A DNA stretch of 64,000 nt from Bradyrhizobium elkanii USDA 76 (GCF_023278185.1 NZ_CP066356.1:8424001-8488000); one strand, 5' to 3'. Shown: positions 1-10,037, counted from the stretch's first letter. Notes: generated by a model not told the origin, from the sequence alone. Translations and numbers: made by a program.

Positions 1-190
1 GCGTAGTCAGCGCGTGGTCTTACCCGATCGGGATGCGCGTGTGCTTCTCCGCTGGGCCGAACGGTCCTATGGATTCTAGGAAGACAGGGCCGCGGCGGAA
101 GGCCTCAGTAAACCTAACGCCACACTATCGGAGCTCTGGAAAGAGCGTCGCGACCAATCTGCTTGAGGTAGTCAGGCCTCCTCTCACCTG

Positions 191-1085
191 TTGTCGCCGC
201 TTCCAGAAGCCGGCACGCTGCGGGCTTTCGTTCGCTACGTCGAGCGATCTCAGCTGGGTGCGCCCGCCACCCGGACGATGGCGCTGGACTTCGTCCTGTC
301 GTTCGGTGGCGCCGCCGACAGCCGCGCGGTCCGTCACGGCGTGCTCCGCCGATTCTACGAGTACCTGGTCGTCTACGACCCCCAGACCGAGGTCTTGGAG
401 CGCAGAGCTTTCCCGTGGTCCAGGGCGATTCCGCCGCCGCGCATCCCTAAGTGAGGCTGAGCTGACGTCGCTTATCGACGCATGCAGCTTCATTTCGCCA
501 GGGACCCCTCTCAGGGGCCGCACGATGGCGACGCTAATCGGATTGTTGGCCAGCACGGGGTTACGATCGGGCGAAGTGGTCAGGCTTGATCGCGGCGACG
601 TCGATCTGACCAACGGGGGCATCCTCGTCCGTAAAACCAAGTTCCGTAAAGACCGCCTGATTCCTGTTCACCCAACGACCCAGGCAGCCAAACTTCGTCG
701 ATACGCCCGTGAGCGCGACACCGTGTTTCCCAGGCCCAAAGGCGAGGCGTTCTTCCTCAGCTCGCGAGGCTGCCGTCTGTCGGCAACCGGCTTGCAAAGC
801 AACTTCGCTAAGGCCCGCAAGCTCGCGGGCCTTGACAATGGCAAGCCTCTGCGACCGCACGATCTCCGGCACCGGTTCGCGGTGACCAGGCTGAGGCTGT
901 GGCACCACGAGCGCGCGGACGTCCAAGCGCTGCTGCCCTTACTCGCCACCTACCTCGGCCACGCCAACTATAGCGACACAGCCTACTACCTCACCGGCTC
1001 GTCGGATCCCCACCAAACGGGCCCACATCGAGGTGACGCATCATCTCACCAACGCCGAGGTGGAGGCTATCATCGCAGCCCCTGA
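191..1085 (+). pseudogene. Tyrosine recombinase, frameshifted and fused at its 3' end
   Basis: A phage-integrase-family recombinase is spread over two frames. The N-terminal SAM-like part (VRYVERSQLGAPATRTM and following) reads from about 191 to 440. The catalytic domain then continues in another frame from about 440. Catalytic motifs are visible: Arg in LRSGEV, HDLRHRF, and the LGHANYSDTAYYL box with the tyrosine. The arrangement, with a second recombinase directly downstream, fits the recombinase-in-trio (RIT) cassettes of rhizobia. The start of the family N-terminus is missing. At about 1000 the reading passes straight into sequence belonging to the next recombinase, so the natural C-terminus has been lost. 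Positions 1-190 hold nothing I recognise. Confidence 0.75.
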
Positions 1086-1899
1086 TCAGACGACGTCCCG
1101 CGGTCGGCGCGACCGGGCCTTTCTGCTCTTCTTGGCGAGAACCGGCGCTCGCGTGTCCGAAGCGACCGGCGTCAACGCGAACGACCTTCAGTTGGAGCGA
1201 GGACGCCCGCAGGTGCTGCTTCATGGCAAGGGACGCCGAGATCGCGTCGTTCCCATTCCTCAGGATTTGGTGCGATCGCTGACCAACCTATTGAGCGAAC
1301 GCGGCCTCGCCCATCATGAACCGCGGCCAATCTTCGTCGGGGTCCACAACGAGCGCCTGACGCGTTTCGGCGCGACACACATCGTGCGGCGTGCCGCCTC
1401 CCAGGCCGGGTCCACGAGGCCAAGCTTGGAGGGCAAGCCGATATCGCCGCACATCTTCCGGCATTCCCTCGCCATGAAGCTTCTCCGGTCAGGCGTGGAC
1501 CTCCTGACGATTCAGGCTTGGCTTGGCCATGCTCAGGTCGCCACGACCCACCGATACGCCGCTGCGGATGTCGAGATGATGCGCCGGGGACTTGAGAAGG
1601 CGGGCGTCTCAGGCGACGGAAGCGCTTCTGGCCCAGATCGCCGTCGCCAAATATGCCGATGGCCTGCCGCTCTACCGGCAGGAGGCTATCTACGCCCGCG
1701 ACAAGGTCGAGCTCGACCGCCAGTTGATGGCGCAATGGATGGGCAAGCTCGGCTTCGAGCTCGAGATCATGGCCGACTACATCTTCAGCGAGGTCAAGAA
1801 GGCCGAACGGGTCTTTGCCGACGAAACCACTTTGCAGACGCTCGCTCCGGGCTCCGGATCGACAAAGACGGCCTATTTATGGGCCTATGCCAGGGATGA
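1033..1899 (+). pseudogene. Second tyrosine recombinase, truncated and read into IS66 DNA
   Basis: The catalytic domain of a XerC/D-like recombinase, probably the third member of a RIT cassette. Conserved residues are present: Arg in ARVSEATG, Lys in HGKGRRDR, SPHIFRHS, and LGHAQVATTHRYA with the nucleophilic Tyr. In-frame codons before 1033 (IPTKRAHIE) continue the family sequence, so the GTG at 1033 is not a genuine start and the N-terminal DNA-binding domain has been deleted. Homology stops near 1618, a few residues short of the usual C-terminus. The frame then runs on into an IS66 transposase fragment as far as 1899. The protein is probably inactive because the core-binding domain is missing. 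Confidence 0.72.
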
Positions 1900-2405
1900 T
1901 CGAACGTTTGGCCGCAACGGTCCCCCGATGGTGGCTTATCGCTTCGAAGACAGCCGCTCCGGTGAATGCGCGGTCCGCCATCTCAATGGTTATCGCGGAA
2001 TCCTGCAGGTGGATGGCTACGCCGCCTATAACAAGCTCGCGCGATCCGATCGCGGCAATGATTGCATCACAGGCTGGCTGCTGGTCACACTGCAGACGCA
2101 AGTTCTACGAGCTGCATGTTGCAGGGAGCTCAGAAGTGGCAACGGCGACGGTCGAGCGGATGGCGAAGTTCTGGCAGGTCGAGAAAACGATGCGCGGTCA
2201 AAGCCCCGACACTCGCGTTGCCGCGCGCCAGCAAGCCTCCGCGGCGATCGTCGCAGATCTCTTCGATCTCTGGCAGCAGACCTTGCGTCGGATCTTCGGC
2301 AAATCAAAACTGGCTGAGGCGATCCGCTATGCCGTCTCGCGCCGTGCCATCTTCGAACGATTTCTGACCGATGGTCGCATCGAGCTCGGTAGAGTCGACG
2401 ACTGA
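1604..2405 (+). pseudogene. IS66-family transposase TnpC fragment, frameshifted
   Basis: The middle part of an IS66 TnpC (DDE transposase) is recognisable: ALLAQIAVAKYADGLPLYRQ, then the region with DGYAAYNKLAR, then, after a frameshift near 2080-2095, CRRKFYELHVAGSSEVA and on to DGRIEL. Both ends are missing. The left junction cuts the upstream recombinase. The right junction, near 2390, abuts the 3' part of a group II intron remnant on the other strand. No tnpA or tnpB accompanies it. It is a dead remnant. Confidence 0.8.
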
Positions 2406-2502
2406 CGCGGTGGCTACAGGTTCCGAGGAGTTGCCGTTGGCCGGCAGCTTTCGCTGAGTGCCGGTGGCTCATTTCGGACCATGGCTCCGTTTCCAGTCGC
2501 CG

Positions 2503-2544
<42 letters not shown>

Positions 2545-2553
2545 CTCAACCCA

Positions 2554-3888
2554 TCAAGCCTTCGCTCTCGGCACGTCGGCACGCGCTCTTGGGAGGCGGT
2601 AGAGGCCAAGCGTTTCATGCAGGTATTCCTGCGAGTAACGGTTGAAGCCCCGGCCACGTGCCCCGGTGCGCTGGACCAACCAATGACGCAGACGACGGTC
2701 GACGTATTGCCGAATGAGGTTGTAAGTTTCCACCACTGGACCTTGGTCGAAGTAGCCGCACCAGCCGCGTAGGAAGCGGTTGATGACAGCGACTGTGTTC
2801 TCCGGTGAGTCCGGATACCACTGACGTGTCGTGCGGTCGTGGACCTGTCTGAGCAATCGTCGAACGGCTTTCTTGGAAGGTCTTGTGCCAAGAAAGGCTT
2901 GACCTCCCTTTCCATAGAAGCGTCCGATCGTATACCCGAGGAATGTTACGCTATCCTCTGGGACCCGAGCGAGTCGCGTCTTGGTATCGTTCACCTCCAA
3001 CCCGAGCCTGTTCATTAGCGTCTGCATCCGCGCCATTGCCGTCTCGGACGAACCGGGGCGACAGCAGATCACGAAGTCATCCGCGTAATTCACGATATGC
3101 GCATCGAGTTGATCTTGGTGTCCGTGTTTGCGCCAAGCCAGCAGAAACCGACGAAAGTAGAGATTCGCCAACAACGGGCTCAAAGGTGAGCCTTGTGGAG
3201 TTCCTCTTTTCTTCGTCCGAGCCTCCGCCGTCCTTGTGATCCGCCGGCCGTCCTTCTCGATAACCGCGACTGTCAGCCAGCCTTTGATCATCGAAAGAAG
3301 CCGACCATCGGCGATCCTGCGTGTGAGGCATTTCATCAGTGGTGCATGCGGAATCGAGGTGAAGTAATCCCTCAGGTCCGCATCGACGATCTCTGATCGC
3401 CGATGATCTCTGATGTGCCAGAACACGCGGCGCACTGCCATCTTGGCGTCCACCTTCGGGCGGAAGCCATACTGGTTCTCCAGCAGGTCCGCTTCGAAGA
3501 TGGCGCCGATCACCAGCATCGCCGCCGTCATGACCGTTCGGTCTTTTACGGTTGGAATGCTGAGCGGTCGGCGTCCGCCATTGCTCTTCGGTATCCATAC
3601 CCTCAGAAGGGGCTGCGGTCGGTAGTCACCCGCCGTCAGCTCCTGTCTGACATTTTCCAGCCATCGTTCGCGTCCCTCGGTTTCGATCTGAGCAAATGTG
3701 ATGCCATCCGCCCCCGGCGACCCCCGGTTTGCTCGGCAGCGCCTGTAGGCTTCCTCCAGCACATCCAGTCTGCAGATTTTGTCCCAAAGAGAGTAGAATC
3801 GATAATCTGGTTCAGCCTTAGCTTTCGCCTGCAGCGAGGTCTGAAGTTTCTGAACGGATATTCTCGGTGTTACTAGGTTCATCACCAA
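2554..3888 (-). CDS. ltrA: Group II intron reverse transcriptase/maturase
   Basis: Intact 444-residue intron-encoded protein. It would copy and splice its host intron. The N-terminus has the ISVQKLQTSLQAKAKAE signature, followed by RT motifs including RPLSIPTVKDR, GTPQGSPLSPLLANLY and the catalytic YADD (VNYADDFVIC). The C-terminal maturase (GIIM-like) region with FLRGWCGYF and RGFNRYSQEYL completes it. No HNH endonuclease domain follows. The start at 3888 lies directly against the broken end of an outer-membrane protein gene. The usual several hundred bases of intron RNA (domains I-IV) upstream are therefore absent, and this intron copy cannot splice by itself, although the protein may still be made. 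Confidence 0.88.
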   Translation of the reverse strand: MVMNLVTPRISVQKLQTSLQAKAKAEPDYRFYSLWDKICRLDVLEEAYRRCRANRGSPGADGITFAQIETEGRERWLENVRQELTAGDYRPQPLLRVWIPKSNGGRRPLSIPTVKDRTVMTAAMLVIGAIFEADLLENQYGFRPKVDAKMAVRRVFWHIRDHRRSEIVDADLRDYFTSIPHAPLMKCLTRRIADGRLLSMIKGWLTVAVIEKDGRRITRTAEARTKKRGTPQGSPLSPLLANLYFRRFLLAWRKHGHQDQLDAHIVNYADDFVICCRPGSSETAMARMQTLMNRLGLEVNDTKTRLARVPEDSVTFLGYTIGRFYGKGGQAFLGTRPSKKAVRRLLRQVHDRTTRQWYPDSPENTVAVINRFLRGWCGYFDQGPVVETYNLIRQYVDRRLRHWLVQRTGARGRGFNRYSQEYLHETLGLYRLPRARADVPRAKA

Positions 3889-4654
3889 TCGCCGTGTTCT
3901 CGACTACCGAAACCGGCAGCTTTACGTCTTGCCTGCCGAAATCGAAGTAGTCATACTCAACTTTGGCTGACCAGCCGGGCAGGAAGGCATACTCGATGCC
4001 CGCACCCAATGTGCCGCCAAATATGTTCTTGGTCGCTCGGCCATCGGCAGCACCGTTAGCAGCAAAGCCAGCCCCCAAGTTCGATGTAACGGCAAAGGAC
4101 TGGTTGATGCCGATGCTGGAATCGGCCCAAGCTGCGCCGCCCTTGATGTAGACTAGGCCGCGGTCGCCCACCGTGACGCCGACCCGTCCGGTGATATCGG
4201 CAATCCATTTGGTGTCGTTCGTGCAGTTCAAGACCACAAAGCAGCCAGTGCGCCCCTTGATACCACTCCATAAAAAATCGCTTTCCACGCCGTAGACCAT
4301 CACACCGGACTGGAAATTGTAACCGGCTTGTACGCCGCCGAGGAAGCCGTTCAGCTGCACCTGCGGCAATGGCACATTCAAATCGGCAGTGCCGCCGATG
4401 AGCTGGTTTACGGTCTGGTTGACGGGGGCGCCAATCAATGTATTGCCCACAGCGAGGTCGGTCTGGCTGGTACCCCAACCCGAGCCTACACTGCCGCCGA
4501 TGTAACCTCCAGTCCAGCTGAAGAGAGGATAAACGGGAGCCGGCGCTTTGACGACAGGTGCCGCAGGCAAATCAGCAGCTAAACTTCCGCTCCCAAAAGC
4601 GATCGTCCCGAACGCAATGATGCTCGCGAGCGACAATTGCTTGTTGCACTTCAT
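3818..4654 (-). pseudogene. Outer-membrane beta-barrel protein, 3' end cut off by group II intron piece
   Basis: A member of the Omp25/Omp31-type porin-like family common in Bradyrhizobium. The ATG at 4654 is preceded by AGGAGG. A signal peptide ends near SGSLAADLP, followed by a proline-rich linker and the typical FSWTGGYIGG first strand. Later strands include GVQAGYNF, DITGRVGVTVGDRGLVYIKGG and AKVEYDYFDFG. The final strand, normally ending in an aromatic residue needed for membrane insertion, is replaced from about 3885 by intron sequence, after which the frame stops at 3818. The product would probably fold or insert poorly. The 5' part looks undamaged. Confidence 0.78.
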
Positions 4655-5097
4655 CCGAGAGTCCTCCTGCTGAGCACGGAAAAATATTGCGTAGCTTGTC
4701 CCCAAGTTGTGGTTAGCTCGATAGTTCGAGCTGGCAGGCAGATCACCTCTCCAATCTGGTAGGAGGCAGCATCTTGCTGCAACTGCGACAGCCGCTTCTT
4801 GCCGTGTCCATTCCAGAGAGGCGAGCAGGCTCTGCTTTCATGCTTGTACGACGGTGCTCAGCAATCCTTTCGCGAAGATCCGTGACACGGCCGAATAATG
4901 GGCTATTTTACAAAGCCACGTCGTGGTGATTCTCGCGGCCCTTGGCCGACGTATTGCGCGGTATATCGTTAATGGCTGGGCCTCGATTTGGCTGCGATTT
5001 CCACGTTCGCTCTTGATGCGACCCACCATCGGGAAGGGTAGGCTCGATGTCGACGACTCGTGCGTTTCATGTCGTTGTCGTCCGGGACGCGTAGAAG
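4655..5097. other. Intergenic region between divergent omp and parA
   Basis: About 440 bases between the divergently transcribed outer-membrane protein gene and the parA gene. It must hold both promoters. I see no recognisable gene, repeat or operator. The only ribosome-binding site that stands out is the AGGAGG before the omp start. Confidence 0.4.
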
Positions 5098-5766
5098 ATG
5101 TATGTCCTTGCTCTGGTCACCCAAAAAGGCGGAAGCGGCAAGAGCACGCTGGCGGTCGGAATTGCAGTCGCAGCGTTGGGGAACGGGGAGCGCGTCGCAA
5201 TTGTCGAGGCGGATCCACAAGGCACGATTTCAAAATGGAAAGAGCGGCGCCGCCATCCCGATCCCCGGGTCGTTCGGGTCGCTGATTCGGCCGAAATAGA
5301 ACGGGCGCTCGTCAGCCTTGAAGCCGAGGGGATCTGGCTTACGGTTATCGATACCGCCGCCACGAACAATGCACTGGCCATGCGCGCCATCGCGAGGGCC
5401 GATCTTTGCCTGATCCCGGTGCGTCCGAGTCCCGCCGACATCGAAGCTGCGATACCGACGCTGATTGCTATTCGTAGGCTCAACCGCCGATTTGCTTTCG
5501 TCCTCGCTCAGACGCCACCGCGGGGCTGCCGCGTGAGTGAAGCCGCGACGTCGCTCAATTCGCTCGGGGTGCTCGCGCTTCCCTATGTCGGACAGCGCAA
5601 TGACCATCAGGACGCGCTTGGGGCAGGATTAGGCGTGACGGAGTTTGCACAAGAGGGAAGAGCCTCGGAGGAAGTTCGTGAGCTGTGGCGCTGGATCTTG
5701 AAGAAGCTTGTCGAGGGGTCGTCAGATCATGAACCACACGCAAGAAACGAAAAAGCCGCGTACTAG
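5098..5766 (+). CDS. ParA-family partition ATPase
   Basis: Small ParA/MinD-type ATPase of 222 residues, expected to act in DNA segregation. A deviant Walker A motif, QKGGSGKST, lies at residues 9-17. The Walker A' region VEADPQG and the Walker B-like IDTAATNN follow. There is no N-terminal DNA-binding domain, as in small type Ib plasmid ParA proteins. The gene overlaps the next one by 38 bases, indicating translational coupling. No ParB lies beside it, and the downstream partner has no recognised ParB domain. This ParA differs from the ICE ParA at 47.5-48.1 kb and may come from a separate replicon or island. Confidence 0.85.
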   Translation: MYVLALVTQKGGSGKSTLAVGIAVAALGNGERVAIVEADPQGTISKWKERRRHPDPRVVRVADSAEIERALVSLEAEGIWLTVIDTAATNNALAMRAIARADLCLIPVRPSPADIEAAIPTLIAIRRLNRRFAFVLAQTPPRGCRVSEAATSLNSLGVLALPYVGQRNDHQDALGAGLGVTEFAQEGRASEEVRELWRWILKKLVEGSSDHEPHARNEKAAY

Positions 5767-6766
5767 GCAGACGCGCTGCGCGCGACGCTCGCTCGTGGAG
5801 CTTACCGCGGCGGCGAGCCGAGCCGTTGACGATGGCCTGTTTGTGCTGCCCCGCGGGATTGCTGCTTCCAATCTGCGATCGGAGCACTCAGGCCCGAATA
5901 CGTCTGATCAAACAATTCTTGCAAGGCAAGCGACGGCTCCGAGTCCCGTTGCGGTGCTTGAATCTCGGAATGCGGCGGCGCCGCGCAAGGACGAACTCCT
6001 AGATTCCGACACTACCACCGAGATGATGGTGAAGGTTGCCGAAGACTCTCAAGACAGAGCTTCTGAAAACATCAAAGCCAGCCTGAATGCTGCCTTGGAC
6101 CATGCAAACGGCCTCGTAGAGACGCGGGTGGGAGGCGAAGCGGCGTCGAAAACCGTCGTCGCTTCCGGACTTGAAAGCAATTTTTTGACCGTTCTCAAAG
6201 AAGCCGCAACGGGGTTTCGCGCGGATGCGGCCGAATTAATCATGCAGAAGGAACCAGCCGACAGCGCGGGACAGTCGCAACCGCGATATATGCGGCGGCT
6301 CACCGACGAGGCGGTCAGATTGCTCGACGATCTTCGGAGCGGCAAGCTGGAGAACCAGGCGAACTTCATCCTGAGCGAGTGCTTCAGGGAAGCCGCCAGC
6401 GCGTTCTCTATCATCAATCAGCAGCTCAAGCGCGACGGCTATCCCGCGAGCATTGATCCATCAATCTTCATTTGGCTTGCCAATATCACCGAACCGGAGA
6501 CGCGTGACACCGGGACCAAGCGACTTGAGATCGTACCCAACCACCGAGGTCGTCCGAGCACGTACACGCGCCAGGTCGCTCAGTTCATCTGGCACCTTGT
6601 CGAGGGACAGGGCTGCGGGCGCCAGGCCGCATATCGGGCGGCGCTCACGAAGTTCTCCGTAACCGCGAGTTTCGTCGAGAACGCCTATGCGTTTTGGGAG
6701 CCGGTCTTCAAACGGGCGGGACCGCACGTGAGGATGCTGACCCGCATTTCAGATCCAGAAGTGTAA
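5729..6766 (+). CDS. Conserved hypothetical protein coupled to ParA
   Basis: 345 residues from the ATG at 5729. An upstream TTG at 5708 is possible but has no better ribosome-binding site. The N-terminal third is basic and low in structure (KKPRTRQTRCARRS). The middle is helical and charged. The C-terminal 90 residues, from RGRPSTYTRQVAQFIWHLVEG to FWEPVFKRAG, look like a compact domain. Overlap with parA suggests a partner such as a centromere-binding protein, but this is inferred from position only and no ParB or RHH motif is visible. The stop codon lies two bases before the end of an IS21-family element, so the natural C-terminus may have been altered. Confidence 0.6.
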   Translation: MNHTQETKKPRTRQTRCARRSLVELTAAASRAVDDGLFVLPRGIAASNLRSEHSGPNTSDQTILARQATAPSPVAVLESRNAAAPRKDELLDSDTTTEMMVKVAEDSQDRASENIKASLNAALDHANGLVETRVGGEAASKTVVASGLESNFLTVLKEAATGFRADAAELIMQKEPADSAGQSQPRYMRRLTDEAVRLLDDLRSGKLENQANFILSECFREAASAFSIINQQLKRDGYPASIDPSIFIWLANITEPETRDTGTKRLEIVPNHRGRPSTYTRQVAQFIWHLVEGQGCGRQAAYRAALTKFSVTASFVENAYAFWEPVFKRAGPHVRMLTRISDPEV

Positions 6767-6770
6767 AGTG

Positions 6771-7634
6771 TCAATCGGCTTGCAAATTTGACCCTTCATC
6801 GGCGTCCAATTTTGACCCCTTTCCGCGGCGGGGTTTGCTGGTAGCGCTCGTCTCGTCGGAGCTGGCCGGGATAGCGGAGGCGAGACGAGCGCGGGTGGCG
6901 TGATCGTCGTCTCGGCTTTTGAACCGCCAGCTATCGTTGCCGGTCTCGACGATGTCGCAGTGATGGGTCAATCGGTCGAGCAACGCTGTGGTCATTTTGG
7001 CGTCGCCGAACACGCTGGGCCATTCGCCGAATGCGAGATTGGTGGTCACGATGACGGAGGCGCGCTCATAGAGCCGGCTGACGAGGTGGAAGAGAAGCTG
7101 GCCACCGGACTGGGCGAAGGGCAAATAGCCGAGTTCGTCCAGCACGATGAAGTCCATCCGGGTCAGATGCTCGGCAAGCCGTCCCTGCCGTCCATTGCGG
7201 GTCTCGGTCTCGAGGCGGTTGACGAGGTCGACCACGTTGAAGAAGCGGCCGCGGGCACCAGATCGGATGCAGCTTCTTGCGATGGCAATGGCCAGGTGGG
7301 TTTTGCCTGTGCCGGTGCCGCCGACCAGCACGACGTTGCGCTGTTGGGCGACGAAGCCGCCGCCAGCAAGATCATTGACGAGCGTCTGATTGATCGGCGT
7401 GCCGTCGAACTGGAAGTCGGCAATGTCCTTGGCAAGCGGCAGCTTGGCAATGGTGAGCTGGTATTTGATAGATCTGGCTTGCTTCTCGTTGATCTCGGCG
7501 GAGAGTAGATCGCCAACGATGCGCTGGGGTTCATGCTGACGTTTGACGGCAGTTGCCATGATCTCGTCGAAGGCAGCCTTCATGCCATAGAGCTTGAGCT
7601 CGCCCATGAGGTCGAAGATTTGAGTTCGTTCCAT
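6771..7634 (-). CDS. istB: IS21-family helper ATPase IstB
   Basis: DnaA/IstB-like AAA+ ATPase of 287 residues that assists the IstA transposase in target capture. Walker [10 protein letters not shown] and Walker [13 protein letters not shown] are intact, and the C-terminal sensor region [14 protein letters not shown] is present. The ATG at 7634 overlaps the istA stop (ATGA), the usual arrangement in this family. The stop codon at 6771-6773 is part of the terminal inverted repeat, so the gene runs to the very edge of the element. The final 40 residues are basic and low-complexity. Confidence 0.92.
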   Translation of the reverse strand: MERTQIFDLMGELKLYGMKAAFDEIMATAVKRQHEPQRIVGDLLSAEINEKQARSIKYQLTIAKLPLAKDIADFQFDGTPINQTLVNDLAGGGFVAQQRNVVLVGGTGTGKTHLAIAIARSCIRSGARGRFFNVVDLVNRLETETRNGRQGRLAEHLTRMDFIVLDELGYLPFAQSGGQLLFHLVSRLYERASVIVTTNLAFGEWPSVFGDAKMTTALLDRLTHHCDIVETGNDSWRFKSRDDDHATRARLASAIPASSDETSATSKPRRGKGSKLDADEGSNLQAD

Positions 7635-9133
7635 CAGTTGGTCCTCCGAAGGTTGTCGTAGCGGGCACAATCGGCGATTGGTGCATGACGGAGCGTCAGG
7701 GCGGCTGGCGTCATGATGTTGGCCGGCGGGGCTGGCTCACGTTGACGGGCCAGGATGTTGAGCACCACATCGGCGGAATGAACGCTGTGACTGAGCGCTT
7801 CGGCACAGGCCGCTTCCACCGCAGGCAGACCGTCAGTCAGCACCGCGTTGAGGATGTCGACCATCTGCCGATTGCCATCGTCGATGCTGGCAAGCTTGCG
7901 CCGGATCCGCTCGATCGCGGCCGGCAGCACCCAGTCCTTGAAGGGAGCGCCGTTGCGTAAGGCGCCGGGGTTGCGGGCGAGCACCGGCACATAATGCCAA
8001 GGGTCGTAGACGGTATCGCCGCGGCCAAAGGATCGCTGATGCTCGGCAACGATACGTCCATCCTGGCGGATCACGATGCGATCGGCATAGGCTTGAACCT
8101 CGACCGGTCGTCCGACTGCACTGGCTGCGACCGAGTACTTGTTGTTGTCGAAGCGCACCAGGCAGGTCTTCGAGACCGACGCCGTCACCGCATGGAAGCC
8201 GTCAAATCGCCCTGCATAGGGAACGAGCCTAGGGCGTTCGACTTCGAACACGTCCCAGATCGTCTGATCGACCAGTTCCGGATGGCGATGAGCCTTGGCG
8301 TAGGTGATGCATTTGTCGAGCAGCCAGGCGTTTAACTCGTCGAGGTTTTTGAACCGCAGACGCGGCGTGAAGAAGCGTTCCCTGACCAGCCCGACCTGGT
8401 TCTCAACCTGCCCCTTCTCCCAGCCAGACGCCGGCGTGCAGGCGACTGGATCGACCAGATAGTGGCTGCACATCTGCAAAAACCGGCGATTGTAAAGACG
8501 CCCTTTACCGACGAAGATCGTCTCCACGGCGGTCTTCATGTTGTCGTAGATGCCGCGGGTGCAGGTGCCCTTGAACAGCGCGAACGCTCGGTCGTGGGCG
8601 TCGAACACCATCTCCTGCGTCTCTCGCGGATACGCCCGGGCAAATAGCATACGGCTGTGGCAGAGCCGGACGTGAGCAACCTTCACGACCACGGTGGTTC
8701 CGCTCAACAGCACCACCTCATGGCTCCAGTCGAACTGGTAGGCTTCGCCTGGCGCAAAACTCAGCGGGACATAGGCCGCCGCGGTCGATTGCCCGCGTTC
8801 CTTGCTCCACCGCCTGGCGTAACGTCGCACCGCATCGTAGCCGCCGTCATAGCCGCGACCGCGCAGCTCTTCGAAGATCCGGATCAATGTCAGCTGCTCA
8901 CGAGCCGATTTAGCCGCGTTCGCCGCAAGCAGCCCGTCAAGTTCGACTGCCCATCGTCCGAGCTTTGGCCGCGGCTGCACTTGCCGCTCATACTCGAAGG
9001 AGGTCTCTCCCGACCTCAGCACCTTCCGAACCGTGTTCCGTGACACCTTCAGGTCACGGGCGATCTCCTTGATCGTCTTGCCCTTGATGAAGTGCTCGCG
9101 CCGAATCCGCGCAATCGTCTCCACGACCAGCAT
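7634..9133 (-). CDS. istA: IS21-family transposase IstA
   Basis: Full-length 499-residue DDE transposase. An N-terminal HTH ([19 protein letters not shown]) precedes the integrase catalytic core, with acidic residues in the segment QFDWSHEVV, a second in [11 protein letters not shown], and a glutamate in [14 protein letters not shown]-terminal beta-barrel-like region contains [12 protein letters not shown]. It is translationally coupled to istB. No frameshift or stop is seen, so the element may be active. Confidence 0.93.
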   Translation of the reverse strand: MLVVETIARIRREHFIKGKTIKEIARDLKVSRNTVRKVLRSGETSFEYERQVQPRPKLGRWAVELDGLLAANAAKSAREQLTLIRIFEELRGRGYDGGYDAVRRYARRWSKERGQSTAAAYVPLSFAPGEAYQFDWSHEVVLLSGTTVVVKVAHVRLCHSRMLFARAYPRETQEMVFDAHDRAFALFKGTCTRGIYDNMKTAVETIFVGKGRLYNRRFLQMCSHYLVDPVACTPASGWEKGQVENQVGLVRERFFTPRLRFKNLDELNAWLLDKCITYAKAHRHPELVDQTIWDVFEVERPRLVPYAGRFDGFHAVTASVSKTCLVRFDNNKYSVAASAVGRPVEVQAYADRIVIRQDGRIVAEHQRSFGRGDTVYDPWHYVPVLARNPGALRNGAPFKDWVLPAAIERIRRKLASIDDGNRQMVDILNAVLTDGLPAVEAACAEALSHSVHSADVVLNILARQREPAPPANIMTPAALTLRHAPIADCARYDNLRRTN

Positions 9134-9247
9134 CCTCCACCACCTGCTTTGTTACGAAGCAGGCAGCGCAACAGACCAACCTGTAGGGGGGCAATTTTGG
9201 ACGCCGATCCCCCGGCTTAGGGGGTCAATATTGCAAGCCGAATGACA

Positions 9248-9436
9248 CCATCGAAGGCAGCTGTGACTTTCTTGGCGTGAACGGCTGGAAACGAGGATGG
9301 CAGAATCGTATCATCGGTCATGGCGGGCGTGGTTTAAGGTGATGGGGTGGCTTCGCAACCGAATCCTACGCCGCATCAGCGCTTTACACCACGCTCGCCA
9401 GCCCTCAGGCGCACTCTTACGAATAAGACGGGCTAG
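9248..9436 (-). mobile_element. 5' end fragment of an IS1380-family element
   Basis: Read on the minus strand this is the terminal repeat (CCCGTCTTATTCGTAA), the leader and the first codons of an IS1380 transposase, beginning MTDDTI at about 9330 and running to KVTAAFDG. It is closely similar to the sequence at 11904-12235 in the opposite orientation. It is cut at 9247 by the IS21 element, and the rest of the transposase is absent on the far side. Confidence 0.75.
9417..9436 (+). repeat. 20-bp direct repeat, copy 1
   Basis: TTACGAATAAGACGGGCTAG, identical to 10038-10057. The first 16 bases are the terminal repeat of the IS1380-family element. CTAG is probably its 4-bp target sequence. The two copies flank the acetyltransferase gene. 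Confidence 0.85.
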
Positions 9437-9975
9437 CGCTCCATCTCGCCCATAAGAATTTCATCTGAGACGTATCGTGGATTGGAAATGACAGTCCGCA
9501 TTTCCGCATTCTTGCCCTCGTCCGCAAACCGGAATCCCTTCTTGTAGAAAAATGCTGAAGCTCCTTCATCTTGAGAGAGAAGGGATAGCTTGGAAAGGCC
9601 CGCGGACTGCCTAGTATGATCGGCGACTTCAATCATAGCCGTCCCGACCCCTTTGTACCTCGACCGGCCGAGATTTTCTATGCTGAGAATTCGCAAACTG
9701 TTGCGCCCCGGCGCCACGGTCATCGCTCCCACCTTATTGCGTTCATTGGCATCAGTAAACAAAGAAACACTTTGGGCGTTGCCAATATTGCTACTTACTC
9801 TGTGTAGGCGGACTGACACACCTGTCCTCTTGTCAAAAGCGGAAGACGCTGGTCCAGCAGCTAAAGCGGCCGTAAAAGCAGCACCATCTGCGCCAGAAGT
9901 GCCGGCCAGCGCATCGCGCTGCTGGTCCACACTTTGCCCGTCGGAGGGCCAGTTGTTGTAATTGGTTCTCATCAC
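9433..9975 (-). CDS. GNAT-family acetyltransferase, possible type III effector
   Basis: 180 residues. The N-terminal about 55 residues are rich in Ser, Ala and Gly with no hydrophobic core, as in type III secretion leaders. A GNAT fold follows, with the acetyl-CoA-binding motif RYKGVGTA at 106-113 and the motif-B-like AFFYKKGFRF at 141-150. A tts-box-like sequence lies just upstream of the start. The stop codon TAG falls inside the CTAG next to the IS1380 end, so the C-terminus may have been trimmed by insertion. The gene lies between identical 20-bp repeats. The GNAT assignment is firm. The effector role is inferred from the leader and box, and the box sits unusually close to the start. Confidence 0.65.
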   Translation of the reverse strand: MMRTNYNNWPSDGQSVDQQRDALAGTSGADGAAFTAALAAGPASSAFDKRTGVSVRLHRVSSNIGNAQSVSLFTDANERNKVGAMTVAPGRNSLRILSIENLGRSRYKGVGTAMIEVADHTRQSAGLSKLSLLSQDEGASAFFYKKGFRFADEGKNAEMRTVISNPRYVSDEILMGEMER

Positions 9976-9984
9976 AACGAGCTA

Positions 9985-10013
9985 CTATTTGGACGAGCTG
10001 ACAGAAAGCTGAC
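9985..10013 (-). promoter_or_regulatory. Candidate tts box (TtsI-regulated promoter element)
   Basis: Minus-strand sequence GTCAGCTT, ten bases, then CGTCCAAATAG. It matches the rhizobial tts-box pattern as I remember it (GTCAGNTT, a central AGCT, then CC and TA at fixed spacing), with several mismatches in the middle. It ends about 10 bases before the acetyltransferase ATG, closer than usual for tts boxes, so the true start or the box itself is open to doubt. Confidence 0.4.
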
Positions 10014-10037
10014 AAAGCCGACGCATGAGCCGGTCCT

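Larger units (their letters stand above)
6769..9247 (-). mobile_element. Complete IS21-family insertion sequence
   Basis: The element is bounded by inverted ends beginning TGTCAATCGGCTTGCAA on the left and, read inwards from the right, TGTCATTCGGCTTGCAA. Both are followed by internal repeats containing GGCGTCCAA(A/T)(A/T)TTG. It carries intact istA and istB. No matching target duplication is evident in the flanks: left ...TAAAG, right CCATC.... This fits the finding that the right flank is the broken body of an IS1380 element whose continuation is missing on the left, so a deletion followed or accompanied insertion. Confidence 0.85.
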
